From: Bradyrhizobium japonicum USDA 6
GTDB lineage: Bacteria > Pseudomonadota > Alphaproteobacteria > Rhizobiales > Xanthobacteraceae
Reading direction: 5' to 3'
DNA: 64,000 bases
Assembly (NCBI RefSeq): GCF_000284375.1
Contig: NC_017249.1
Coordinates: 62,001 to 126,000 of the forward strand
Part shown: piece by piece, positions 6,932 to 15,518 of the stretch
How positions within the stretch are numbered: the first letter of the stretch is position 1
Layout of the letters: every line of letters begins with the position of its first letter
Notes under the pieces: generated by a model
Told to the model about the DNA's origin: nothing
What the model saw: the letters and a program-made list of their open reading frames with translations, nothing else
The model's database searches: none
Program-made: the position numbers and the translations under genes

Positions 6932-8356
6932 ATGCGACGACAACCCAGTGATCGTTCGATAAAGATTCTGTTCGCTTCTTCGGGGGGCCTATGCGCTTTC
7001 CCGGGATGTACAACGCAGCTCGTTCAGCCTCAATCTCGCGCATTACTGGGCGAACTCTGCCACATTCGTGCGGCCTCTCCCGGGGGGCCGAGATTCGATC
7101 CCGCGCAATCCGAAGAGTCGCGCAACGACGCAGACAACTTGATCATCCTATGTCCAACGCATCATCGTTTGGTCGATCAGGATCCGACCACTTACACAGC
7201 GGATTCGTTGCTTCTCATGAAACGGCGCCATGAGAGCCGCGTCGCAGCATTTCTCAGCTCGGTTGCTGTCGAGCTTACTGACAAGCAGGCTACCGACCTC
7301 TCGCGACAGGTGGAGGACGAATCAGTCGACTTCGCAGTTGTCGTCGCGTTGCGGAAGGAATTGGCTGCGCTTAAGCATTATTTTCCTGAGCTGGTACCGA
7401 TTTCGTCGACATCGGATTCGACCCGCACGTACCTTCGCGGAACGATTCCAACAAGACGCGGCGGCTCGTATCGAGTTGTTGCCACTCTCCTTCATTCGAT
7501 GGGAAATCTCGATGCCGCACATGCGACATCGGACCTCATCCACAAATGGAAGCCGCGATTTGTACTTGTGAATGGAATTGCTGGTGGAATCTCTAGAAAG
7601 GATCAGGGCTTCGGCGATATCGTGGCCTCGAACTCCATTTTCTATTATGAGCTCTCGAAGGTTCGACCCAATCATCAGGAGCATCGAGCTCGGCAATTTC
7701 AGGCGGACCCCATCCTCGTGGATGGAATACTGAACTTGACCGACTCAACGTGGCGCGCACATTTGCCTTCAAGGCCCGATGGGAAAAGCGCGAGCGCCAT
7801 CGAGCCGAGAATTCATGTCGGACCAATTGCCTCTGGAGAGAAGGTGATTGCTTCAAGCGAGGCTGCCCAAGAGCTTCGGTCGTTGCAACGCGATCTCATC
7901 GCAATTGAGATGGAGAGTGCAGGAGTCGCTTCTGCGGCATTCAGCGCTGTCAAGAAGGTGGGATTCTTGACGATCCGAGCCATCTGCGACTTCGCCGACG
8001 GCAAAAAGAATGACATGTGGCAAGAGTACGCAGCGTATTCCGCGGCTTCGTGCTTGCGAAGCTTCATTGAGTCGCGCCCAGTTTCCCTCTCGGAGGGGGC
8101 GTGGCCGAAGTCCGTTGCTTCGGTAGCGGCAACGAAGTCGCGTATTTCGATAGCTCAACGTAAGAAATTGTTCGATGAGCTGTGTACGGCGTTCGATATG
8201 GAAGAGTTTAAGAACCTTTGCTTTCTCCTGGGCGTGGACATTGACGAAATTCCCGGCGACCGCAAATCGGCCCGGGTCAGAGAGCTAATTTTACTGTTCG
8301 AGCGGCGCGATACGTTGCACGTATTGGAGGAAGCCGTCGATGAAAGGACACGTTAA
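6932..8356 (+). CDS. Three-domain conflict protein: HNH nuclease, nucleoside phosphorylase fold, C-terminal effector-associated-type domain
   Basis: A 474-residue protein, ATG 6932 with GAGGTG upstream. Residues 10-105 are an HNH domain of the same type as the Cap5 nuclease: C21/C26, H44 (ELCHIRAAS), C74 and H77-H78 (LCPTHHRLVD). Residues 131-385 are a PNP/MTAN-like phosphorylase fold, with NGIAGGI at 214-220, the ribose-binding-type AIEMESAG at 324-331 and a candidate base-site aspartate in ICDFADGKK at 351-359. Residues 405-474 form a small helical domain (FDMEEFKNLCFLLGVDIDEIP, ending in ELILLFERR) like the effector-associated or death-like domains of NTP-dependent conflict systems. No partner with the same C-terminal domain is seen here. 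Likely a nuclease gated by a nucleoside or nucleotide signal; function inferred. Confidence 0.8.
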   Translation: MRRQPSDRSIKILFASSGGLCAFPGCTTQLVQPQSRALLGELCHIRAASPGGPRFDPAQSEESRNDADNLIILCPTHHRLVDQDPTTYTADSLLLMKRRHESRVAAFLSSVAVELTDKQATDLSRQVEDESVDFAVVVALRKELAALKHYFPELVPISSTSDSTRTYLRGTIPTRRGGSYRVVATLLHSMGNLDAAHATSDLIHKWKPRFVLVNGIAGGISRKDQGFGDIVASNSIFYYELSKVRPNHQEHRARQFQADPILVDGILNLTDSTWRAHLPSRPDGKSASAIEPRIHVGPIASGEKVIASSEAAQELRSLQRDLIAIEMESAGVASAAFSAVKKVGFLTIRAICDFADGKKNDMWQEYAAYSAASCLRSFIESRPVSLSEGAWPKSVASVAATKSRISIAQRKKLFDELCTAFDMEEFKNLCFLLGVDIDEIPGDRKSARVRELILLFERRDTLHVLEEAVDERTR

Positions 8357-8605
8357 CGGAAAACCTGAGCATTCAGGCTGATGCTTTCGGCGGTGTCCGT
8401 AAGCCGTCGATACGCACTGAAATGCATGTCACGGACAGATCGGGCATTGAAACAAGGACTCCAATCGAAGCGGCCAGGACCGAGCGTGAACTCTCGTGAC
8501 TATCACGAACAATCACCCACTACATGCCCCAGTCTCCGCCTCCTACAGCTCGATCAGAATCTAAAATAACAGCAAACTCAAATAGATAATAGACGCCGCA
8601 GGCTC

Positions 8606-8767
8606 ATGCACAACCACCCCTCAGGCGATCCCTCCCCCTCGCAGGCCGACATCCAGATGACCAAGGCCATCATCGACATCGCCAAGCCGCTGGGCATTGC
8701 CGTGCACGATCACATCATCGTCGGCAAGAACGGGCATGCCAGCCTGAGGGGAATGAAGCTGATCTAA
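8606..8767 (+). pseudogene. radC: radC 3'-end fragment (RadC/JAB-domain tail)
   Basis: A 53-codon frame whose sequence contains [20 protein letters not shown] and ends GMKLI. This is the last quarter of RadC, including the H-x-H-P-S-G-D JAMM-like metal motif. The rest of radC is absent upstream; 8357-8605 has no gene I can support, nor has 8768-9042. It marks the right edge of the defence island and suggests an insertion or deletion at radC. A second, more diverged radC tail is at 13736-13789. Confidence 0.8.
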
Positions 8768-9042
8768 ACGACGTCGCCTCTCGGGCGTTAAAGCGGGCCT
8801 TGCCGCGAACCTCGCAAAACGACGCGATTGCCCCATCTGAGACATCGGCTGCCCGCGCGAAAAAGTTCGGCCGAACTCACAAGAAATCTTCTCTCTTTGG
8901 CTCTCGATGTTACGGACGAGCGGACACCGGCCTTAAAAGGCAAAGCGACGCGGATCACTCGATCCGGAACGGCATCGAAAGCCGCTTCTGCGCCGAAAAA
9001 AGGCCAACCCGGAATGATCGCATCAGGTTCACGCCTGAAGCT

Positions 9043-10674
9043 TTACTGGGCCATTGCCGAGGTGTTGCTCTTGCGAAGTCTGTCGAGGTCCTCATCAACC
9101 GCCAGAGCCATCGGCGTATTCCGCGGCGTCATCCGGTACGTCTGCAAAGAGGGTGCAGCCGCGACCAAAGCGGGCCACGCCGCCTCCGCGTCGGCGGCAT
9201 GGCCGGTACGAATAAGCGACGATAGCCAGACCGCCTTGCAGACACCTATCGCAGGAGTTCGATCCATACATTCGCGAGCGAAACGCAGCGCATCCTCGTA
9301 ATCCTGCACGGAATAGCGCAGCCTTGCCCCGTAGAGCGCGTAGTGCGCTGGGCGTACCGGGTTCCAGGAGATCGCCTTCTCGAAGGCTTCAATCGCTGTC
9401 TGGGTTCGACCGGCATAGTGCAATGCACCCGCAAGGGCGACCCAGTTGTCCGGATCGCCAGGGCCGAGCTCGATCGCCCGCTCGGCCGCGCTCACCGCTG
9501 ACTCAGGGGCCTGACCTGCGTCGGTTACCAAGGACAGCACTCGCCACGAACTGGCACGCAGCGGGTCCAGCGCAATCGCGCGCCTGACGTCGGCGATCGC
9601 CTGCGGCAAGTCCTGACGACTGAGCCCAGGATCGTGATGGCCAAAAATCAGCATCTTCTTCACCAGTCCGAGTCCCGCCCACGCGGGCGCGTAGTTCGGA
9701 TCAAGGCGGACCGCCAGTTCGAGCTCCTGCCGCGCTTGGCGGAGGCTCTCGGAACTTGGTACCATGGTCAGCGCAAGCGTGCGCAGCACGCGCGCATGCA
9801 CATCAAGCGAGGCCGGCGCGCGGCTCCGCAACGCCGCCCGGTCCGACTCGCGCACGGTTGCACCAAGCGAGGCGCTGATCCGCGAGATCAACGTTTCAGT
9901 AACGTCGGGCAGGTCCTGCGCGGTGGGCTCGAACCGGCCGCTCCAGACGATGCGGCTGTTGCCGGAATCGATCAATTGCACGTGGAGCTGCAGCCGGTCG
10001 CCGCGTCTCTCCGCGCTGCCATCCACAAGGTAGCGAGCGTGGGTCATCGCGGCGATCTGCGCCGGCGGCAAGTTCTTGCCGCTAAGTTCGGCTGTGGCGA
10101 GGGTTGCGACGATGTGCAGGTCGGGGTTGCGCGCAAGTTCGGAGGCGATCATGTAGGCTAACCCGTGGCCGTCCGGACTGCCTTCCTGAGAGGTGTTGAG
10201 TACGCGCAGGGGTAGAACTGCAACATCGGCCACCATCCTCTTGTGTACTTTGGGGGGCCCGGAGCCGGCGCCGAGCAGTAGAAATTGCCAAACCAGCACA
10301 ATCGCGACTGCCACCATCGCAAGGGCGGCGGCCAGGCGATAGAATCTTCGCACATCGCGCGGCGCCGTGTCGGCCGCGTCAACGATCAGAAGGTAACCGC
10401 GTCGTGGCATCGTCCGCACGACTTGCTGCCGGCTGTCACCGAGCGCGCGCCGGATCTCGACCACGCATTGCACGAGCGAGTCGTCGGTGACCGAAACGCC
10501 CGGCCACACTCGCGCACCGAGATCTAGTTTTGTAACCAGCTCTCCGGGACGGCGCCCCAATTCAAGCAAAACTGCCAGAGCCTGAGGCCGCAGCTCAACG
10601 GCCTGGCCGTGCCGGTCAAATAACTGCGCCTGATCCAAATTGAGCGTGTATCCGTTCAGCCGCAGGCAGGTCAT
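9043..10674 (-). CDS. CadC/OmpR-type winged-helix regulator with one membrane segment and TPR-like C-terminus
   Basis: A 543-residue protein. ATG 10674 has GGGAGG 10 bases upstream, better than a start 18 bp further out. Residues about 1-100 are an OmpR/PhoB-type winged helix: ELRPQALAVLLELGRRPGELVTK in part, then DDSLVQCVVEIRRALGD and MPRRGYLL. A single membrane helix follows (about 115-135), then a periplasmic region typical of adenylate-cyclase-like TPR regulators (NPDLHIVAT, ARYLVDGSAERRGD). Several TPR units lie in the last 250 residues (LDPNYAPAWAGLG, IALDPLRASSWRVL, ELGPGDPDNWVAL). It is divergent from a pair of exported proteins, its most likely targets. Confidence 0.85.
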   Translation of the reverse strand: MTCLRLNGYTLNLDQAQLFDRHGQAVELRPQALAVLLELGRRPGELVTKLDLGARVWPGVSVTDDSLVQCVVEIRRALGDSRQQVVRTMPRRGYLLIVDAADTAPRDVRRFYRLAAALAMVAVAIVLVWQFLLLGAGSGPPKVHKRMVADVAVLPLRVLNTSQEGSPDGHGLAYMIASELARNPDLHIVATLATAELSGKNLPPAQIAAMTHARYLVDGSAERRGDRLQLHVQLIDSGNSRIVWSGRFEPTAQDLPDVTETLISRISASLGATVRESDRAALRSRAPASLDVHARVLRTLALTMVPSSESLRQARQELELAVRLDPNYAPAWAGLGLVKKMLIFGHHDPGLSRQDLPQAIADVRRAIALDPLRASSWRVLSLVTDAGQAPESAVSAAERAIELGPGDPDNWVALAGALHYAGRTQTAIEAFEKAISWNPVRPAHYALYGARLRYSVQDYEDALRFARECMDRTPAIGVCKAVWLSSLIRTGHAADAEAAWPALVAAAPSLQTYRMTPRNTPMALAVDEDLDRLRKSNTSAMAQ

Positions 10675-10935
10675 GCGCACACCTCCCGCCACTGATCTTA
10701 GCGGACCGGAAAGTGCGTCTCAAGGCAGCGGCAGAGCCCGATTTCGTCCTTTATCGTGCCTTTTCGTGCGGTTTTCCCGCAGACCTGCACTACGTTGACA
10801 ACCGGAGAGCCGCTGCCCTGAGCCCGCGGTAACCGAATAACGCGATACCGAGAAAGCTGCACCGCGCTCACAGGGCCGGAGTGTGTCCAGTGCGCAACAT
10901 CAGACGGTGGACTCATTCTTCTCGCGAGATTGCAA

Positions 10936-11712
10936 ATGCGGAAGAGATCTTCGATAGCCATCACAGCGGGAAGGGCACATTGCGGCGGAGTCGACCGTCA
11001 TTCGCGCGCGCGCCGAGGCAGCCGTTACTTCATTGCGACGATACTGAGCGCAGCCTGCATCGTTCAGTTCGCAACCAATCCGGCGCGGGCTCAATGCACG
11101 GCTCGCGATGTCTTGCAAAACCAGCTGAAGCTCAAGACGCGCCCCGCCGAAGTGTCCCAGCAACTCATTCAGTCCGGCCGCGATGTGGCGACATGGAAGA
11201 CCATTACCATTGGCACCTTCGCTGATCCGCTTGGACTGCGCAATAAACTGGACGGCATGGGCTGCGGTATCGGCGGGCAGGCCGCTGAAATACTTGCTCG
11301 ACCGACATTCATCCTTGGCTCTCGCAAGACAGACGTGGAGCTTGTCCTCGTATCGCCAGCCCAGCTTGGATTCACGTCCGATACTGTGACCTTGGCTGAT
11401 GTTTACGCACGTGCTCGACAGTTCGGCTTCGAACTCGCGGCAGCCGAAGTCGGCCCGCAATTGCGCATCCAATATCTTGACCAGCCTATCGGTGAATTTC
11501 TCATCATCGGAATGGAGCCAATCAAGACGTGGAGTGGCGAGCCGATTGTTCTGAATGTAGCAAATGGCGGCGCCGGATTGATCCTCATCGGCCAGGACGG
11601 CAGAGCCAGTTCCGCAATACACGTGACATCTCGGTTCGTCTTCGCGCGCTCGCATCCATCCGCACCCGGCACTGGACCGATTGATCAGACAGCGGCGTTT
11701 CTGCCACCATGA
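10936..11712 (+). CDS. Exported hypothetical protein
   Basis: A 258-residue protein from ATG 10936 (a TTG two codons earlier is possible). A long arginine-rich N-terminus leads into a hydrophobic segment, FIATILSAACIVQFA, with a likely signal-peptidase site after PARAQ. The mature part has no domain I recognise; it contains two cysteines near its start and end of the first third. It lies 25 bp before the DUF1194 gene and faces the CadC-like regulator, so a small envelope operon is likely. Spacing to the regulator is about 260 bp. Confidence 0.6.
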   Translation: MRKRSSIAITAGRAHCGGVDRHSRARRGSRYFIATILSAACIVQFATNPARAQCTARDVLQNQLKLKTRPAEVSQQLIQSGRDVATWKTITIGTFADPLGLRNKLDGMGCGIGGQAAEILARPTFILGSRKTDVELVLVSPAQLGFTSDTVTLADVYARARQFGFELAAAEVGPQLRIQYLDQPIGEFLIIGMEPIKTWSGEPIVLNVANGGAGLILIGQDGRASSAIHVTSRFVFARSHPSAPGTGPIDQTAAFLPP

Positions 11713-11737
11713 AGAGGAATCAAGCAGTGAGGCCACT

Positions 11738-12577
11738 ATGCTTCATCGTGTCTCCATCGCAGCGGCATTGATCGCCGGAGCGATCGCCGGAGGTGAAGTC
11801 GCCAACACGGCCGCCCTCAATTCGGGGTACCGAGTGGTTGCCGGCAGCGAGCAGCCATCGGTCGATGTCGAACTCGTTCTTGCTGTAGATGTCTCCTATT
11901 CAATGGATCCTGGCGAGCTTTTGCTTCAGCGCGAGGGTTACGCGGAGGCCATCGTTTCCAACGAATTTCTGCAAGCGATCAAGGCCGGGCCGAACCGAAG
12001 GTTGGCCCTGGTCTATGTCGAATGGTCTGGACCGAACGATCAGAAAATCATCGTGCCGTGGAGATTGATCGACAGCCACGAATCTGCAGCTGCGGTGGCG
12101 GCGGAAATCGCGAAAGCGCCGGTTCGCGTGGGCTCACGCACCTCGATCTCTGGCGCGATAAATTTCGCATTGCCGCTGTTCGATGCGGATCCGTATCGTG
12201 GATTGCGGCGTGTGATCGACGTTTCCGGCGATGGCGCGAACAACGACGGAAGCCCAGTTACCATCGCACGTGATGCGGCACTGGCAAGGGGCATTACCAT
12301 CAACGGATTGCCGATCATGCTCGAAGGAAGGCTTCCGTCGCAAATGGACATCGACGACCTCGATCTCTATTACGAGGATTGTGTGATTGGCGGGGCAGGC
12401 TCGTTTATGATGACGATCAGAAGCCGTGACAGGTTCAAGGAGGCGATCCGAACAAAACTCGTGCTCGAGGTTGCCGGCGGCGTGCCCAGGGACCGGATCG
12501 TTTCGGTGACCGAAAGGGAGCCGCGAGTATCCTGCCTCATTGGTGAGGCAATATGGGCGAAGCGAAGCCGGTGGTGA
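11738..12577 (+). CDS. DUF1194 family protein (von Willebrand A-like, exported)
   Basis: A 279-residue protein from ATG 11738, with a signal peptide (VSIAAALIAGAIAGGEVA). The mature domain begins VDVELVLAVDVSYSMDPGE, a MIDAS-like D-x-S-x-S motif, and continues with LALVYVEWSG, SRTSISGAINFA and VIDVSGDGANNDG. These are the hallmark blocks of DUF1194, a vWA-related domain with a Cys near the end. Role unknown; vWA domains bind ligands through a metal ion. It follows the exported hypothetical gene closely and is probably co-transcribed. Confidence 0.88.
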   Translation: MLHRVSIAAALIAGAIAGGEVANTAALNSGYRVVAGSEQPSVDVELVLAVDVSYSMDPGELLLQREGYAEAIVSNEFLQAIKAGPNRRLALVYVEWSGPNDQKIIVPWRLIDSHESAAAVAAEIAKAPVRVGSRTSISGAINFALPLFDADPYRGLRRVIDVSGDGANNDGSPVTIARDAALARGITINGLPIMLEGRLPSQMDIDDLDLYYEDCVIGGAGSFMMTIRSRDRFKEAIRTKLVLEVAGGVPRDRIVSVTEREPRVSCLIGEAIWAKRSRW

Positions 12578-12826
12578 GCGCTTCGGTACCTTTTTGGAAG
12601 GCGCACAGCTCGATCCGCGTTGAACGAGCGTAGTACGTCTGCTCATGGCCCGTTTGAGACATGCCGACCGACTTTGAGAATGTCCGCGAACCGGGGAAGA
12701 CCGGAAGTGGCCAGTGCACAAGGCAGGCCGCTTCCATGCGGCCGTCTTCGCTTGGTCACGAATGACTCGGATTGGCAGCCTGCAACGCGCCGATCGCCTC
12801 GGCAGGGCGAGCCGATGATCGCTTCC

Positions 12827-13057
12827 TTACGGCAGCGACCCTCTAAGGTCCGCGACACCAAAATCTACCAGGGCTCCGCCACCGTTCTCGGAAGTCGTCT
12901 GGGTGCGGGCCTCGCGGTACTCTGACACAGCGATGACCCGGCCGCCTTTCTTCTCCGGCGGTCCGACATTTCGAGCGAGGATCGCGCCAAGCAAAAGCAT
13001 CGTGACCATCAGCCCGCTCACGGACGCAGTCACATAAAGATTGGACCAATTGCGCAT
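12827..13057 (-). CDS. Small single-pass membrane protein, hypothetical
   Basis: A 76-residue reading frame from ATG 13057 (a longer start at 13099 is possible). It has one clear membrane helix, LYVTASVSGLMVTMLLLGAI, followed by a polar tail with KKGGR and SEYREA. No family recognised, and nothing nearby shows what it does. It could be a non-functional frame in a decayed region, so confidence is modest. 12578-12826 carries no gene I can support. Confidence 0.4.
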   Translation of the reverse strand: MRNWSNLYVTASVSGLMVTMLLLGAILARNVGPPEKKGGRVIAVSEYREARTQTTSENGGGALVDFGVADLRGSLP

Positions 13058-13496
13058 CACTACACCACCCATGCGCATCGCCCCGGCCCGATGCAACATG
13101 CGTCGTTGAGTCGTTAGGCGATTTGGTGGCGCGGCAGTGGCGTTCTGGCGTTCACCTCACGTGTTACGCGGTGGCGACCACGCGTTGCAGGTTCGTGGCG
13201 AGCGGATTGCTTTGAGCAGCCTTTCCTGTGGACCGCCGCACTTCCATCACAGGAGGCAGCATGGACTCAGGCATACTCCGAAATTGCGCGGCTTGCTCTC
13301 CCGGCCGCGCGGATCTGGCCTGGAGCCCCGGCTGGTACGGTCGGGGCTCTCTTTGGAGCGTCTCTCTGAGACCGTTCAGCTTGGCCTCGGGCGGCGGTCT
13401 TCTGCCAGTCGCCTCAGCCACCAACCCTATCACAAGCTCCGTCAGAACTGCCGACGTTGCCGTCCGCTTTCGGGATTTCAGCGCTGTTCGTCTGGA
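13058..13496. other. No supported gene
   Basis: Open frames here have unlikely amino-acid composition, and no start with a good ribosome site gives a recognisable product. The stretch sits between a doubtful small gene and two gene relics, so it is read as decayed sequence. Confidence 0.5.
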
Positions 13497-13637
13497 TCAG
13501 ACATAGCTGTTTCCGCATCTCGACGAGGCGCGCTCCACTTGCGGCGTCGCGAACTCCTCCAACAACGCCTTTGCTCCACTCAGGTCATGGGTGTCGAAGC
13601 CCTCGGTAAACCAGCCGTAGACCGGAGCGAGAAATTC
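13497..13637 (-). pseudogene. Relic of the C-terminus of an adenylate cyclase/TPR protein
   Basis: The last 46 codons read EFLAPVYGWFTEGFDTHDL then GAKALLEEFA before a short divergent end. The block LAPVYGWFTEGFDT-x-DL-x-x-AKALL is the standard C-terminus of the large adenylate/guanylate-cyclase-ATPase-TPR proteins common in Bradyrhizobium. An in-frame TGA lies directly upstream, and no other part of such a gene is present. A leftover of a deleted gene. Confidence 0.6.
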
Positions 13638-13735
13638 TCAAAGGTCCTCATTCCGTCTCCCTTGATCGCGCCGCAGCCGCGCCGTGCTAATTGTTGCGCG
13701 CAGCTCAAATGACGACAATTCCGGGCTGTATCGTG

Positions 13736-13789
13736 CTTCATCGTGAGCAAGAGCGGCCACGCCGGTCTGCGCGGATGCGGTTGATCTAG
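13736..13789 (+). pseudogene. radC: Second, diverged radC tail
   Basis: Reads FIVSKSGHAGLRG. One missing base (GG where GGG is expected) would then give MRLI and a TAG stop, matching the end of RadC. Identity to the tail at 8606-8767 is clear but imperfect, so this is a homologous relic rather than a recent direct repeat. It marks the start of ordinary chromosomal genes. Confidence 0.55.
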
Positions 13790-13816
13790 GGCTTCGAATC
13801 AAGTGACAACGGCAGC

Positions 13817-14599
13817 ATGAGCGACTGGCTGCACAATCTGCCGGTGCCCGTGATGGCGCTGGTGATCTTTGGATTCACATATCTGCTCGCCGCGGCCATC
13901 TTCGCAGGCATCGCGAGGGCTGCGACGGAGGAGCGCGCGAAGTCGCTGAAGGCGATCTCGCCGGGCATGCTGCCGGTGCTCGGTATCATCTTCGGCCTGT
14001 TCGTCGCCTTCACCGCGGCGCAGGTCTGGGGCGACAGCGACCGCGCCAGCGCCGCGGTGAGCCGCGAGGCCAGTGCGCTGCGCAGCGCCGTGCTGCTGGC
14101 CGCCGGCCTGCCGGCGGAGCAGGAGACGAAGCTGCGCGGCCTGGTGCGCGACTATGTCGGCCAGGCCGTCGCGGTGGAATGGCCGATGATGGCGCATCAG
14201 GAGGTGTCGCTGAAGGTCACGCCGCCGGCGCTCGCCGAAGCCCTGCAGTTCGTCGTCGCGATGACGCCGCAAGGCCCCGGGCAGGCGAATGTGCAGCGCG
14301 AGCTCATCGCCGCGCTGGAGCAGGCGCTGGACGCGCGGCGGCAGCGGATCATCGTCAGCCTCGCCGCGGTCAACCCGGTCAAATGGTGGTGCCTGTATCT
14401 CCAGGCGGCCTGCGCGCTGCTGGTGATCGGCCTCGTTCATTGCGACAACCGGCTGGGATCGGCGATCGCGATGGGCCTGTTCGCCACCGGCGTCGCCACC
14501 TCCGTCCTGCTCATCGCCGCGCACGACCGGCCGTTCGCAGGCCAGATCTCGATCCAACCGGAGCCGCTGCTCCAGATCATGCCGGCAGCCCCCGGCTAG
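13817..14599 (+). CDS. DUF4239 family membrane protein
   Basis: A 260-residue protein with membrane helices near the N-terminus (MALVIFGFTYLLAAAIFAG and LPVLGIIFGLFVAFTAAQVW) and two more at about 190-235. The middle is a helical soluble segment with SREASALRSAV and LVRDYVGQAV. This order (two helices, S-x-E-A-x-x-L soluble region, two helices) is typical of DUF4239/bestrophin-like proteins. Function in bacteria is unknown; an inner-membrane location is clear. It stands alone, convergent with the next gene. Confidence 0.8.
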   Translation: MSDWLHNLPVPVMALVIFGFTYLLAAAIFAGIARAATEERAKSLKAISPGMLPVLGIIFGLFVAFTAAQVWGDSDRASAAVSREASALRSAVLLAAGLPAEQETKLRGLVRDYVGQAVAVEWPMMAHQEVSLKVTPPALAEALQFVVAMTPQGPGQANVQRELIAALEQALDARRQRIIVSLAAVNPVKWWCLYLQAACALLVIGLVHCDNRLGSAIAMGLFATGVATSVLLIAAHDRPFAGQISIQPEPLLQIMPAAPG

Positions 14600-14630
14600 A
14601 GTTGAGCAGAGCGCCGCCCGAGAGAGCATC

Positions 14631-15491
14631 TCACCGGACGAGTTGCCACCCCTTCGGGGTCCAGCGCAGCAGCGTGCCGGACAGCGGCTTCGGCGCGCGC
14701 GCCATCATGCTCCTGGCCAGCGTCCGCAGCGCGTCGATCGCAGCACTGCTGTCTTCGCTTGCATAGAGCACGAGATCGGCCGACGGCGCTGCGACGATCA
14801 GGACACCGCCCTGGGCCTGCGCGAGCGGCGCCCAGCTGTCGACCAGCGCGAGCCGGCTGGTCTGATAATAGTCCCCCGTCAGCGTGCCGAACTGTCCTGA
14901 CGGGACCGCTTTTGCAACCGTCGTGAGCGGCTTCACGCTGCTGCGCAGATTGGCGATGGCGATGTCGAAGACCTGGTCCTGCGTCAAGCCGAGCGCGGCA
15001 CGATCCTTGTCGTTGAACACCCTGACCGCCCGCGGCGAATCCAGCACCGGGACGACCACCAGCCCCTCCGCCAGGGGCCGCGTCAGCGCCGGGTCGCGCG
15101 CGTCGACCTCCCGAAGCGCCTGCCGCATGTAGTCAGCCGAGCGCACGACCACGCGAAGGGCTGCTCGGGTCGGCGGATCGTTCCGGCTGCTCGCCGTTGC
15201 CTTGACGCCGCTGACATAGGCGCCGATCTCCCTGGCGCAGCCGCCCGTATTGGCCTTGCAGAAGGCGTAGATGCGGTCGAGGTTGGTTTGCAGAGGGCCG
15301 ACCGACAGCGTCAGCGGTCCCTTGATCACGACCGGGGTGTCACGAATCTCGGCGCGGATGCGCTCGGCCACGAAAGCGGTAAACCCGGGTTCGTCGGCTG
15401 GAATCTGTTGTGCCCGGGCAGCCCCGGCTCCGACAACGCCGGCTACGACCGCGGCGATCAGCCACCGGCATATCCGCGATCGGATGCTCAT
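14631..15491 (-). CDS. Exported DUF1444-like protein
   Basis: A 286-residue protein with a signal peptide (WLIAAVVAGVVGAGAARAQ). The mature part has LVVVPVLDSPRAVRVFNDKD, GLTQDQVFDIAIANLR and later DSWAPLAQAQGG and LVLYASED. These fit the DUF1444/YtpQ-type pattern of a V-x-x-x-D-x-P strand followed by a GL-x-x-D-x-x-x-x-A-x-x-NLR helix. The assignment is by eye. Start at ATG 15491; ATG is preceded in frame by GTG at 15500. No operon partner is obvious. Confidence 0.6.
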   Translation of the reverse strand: MSIRSRICRWLIAAVVAGVVGAGAARAQQIPADEPGFTAFVAERIRAEIRDTPVVIKGPLTLSVGPLQTNLDRIYAFCKANTGGCAREIGAYVSGVKATASSRNDPPTRAALRVVVRSADYMRQALREVDARDPALTRPLAEGLVVVPVLDSPRAVRVFNDKDRAALGLTQDQVFDIAIANLRSSVKPLTTVAKAVPSGQFGTLTGDYYQTSRLALVDSWAPLAQAQGGVLIVAAPSADLVLYASEDSSAAIDALRTLARSMMARAPKPLSGTLLRWTPKGWQLVR

Positions 15492-15518
15492 GCGAACCAC
15501 CAGCCGGCGGCTGATCGA

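Noticed and set aside
8357..8605. Retron-like or attachment-site sequence between the HNH protein and the radC relic
   Set aside because: No reverse transcriptase, integrase or exact direct repeat is visible, and the short frames there have no support.
12580..12760. Possible member of the short dispersed frames beginning M-S-x-x-G-x
   Set aside because: The sequence resembles repeats often mis-annotated as genes in this genus, but I could not define ends or a second copy in the window with confidence.
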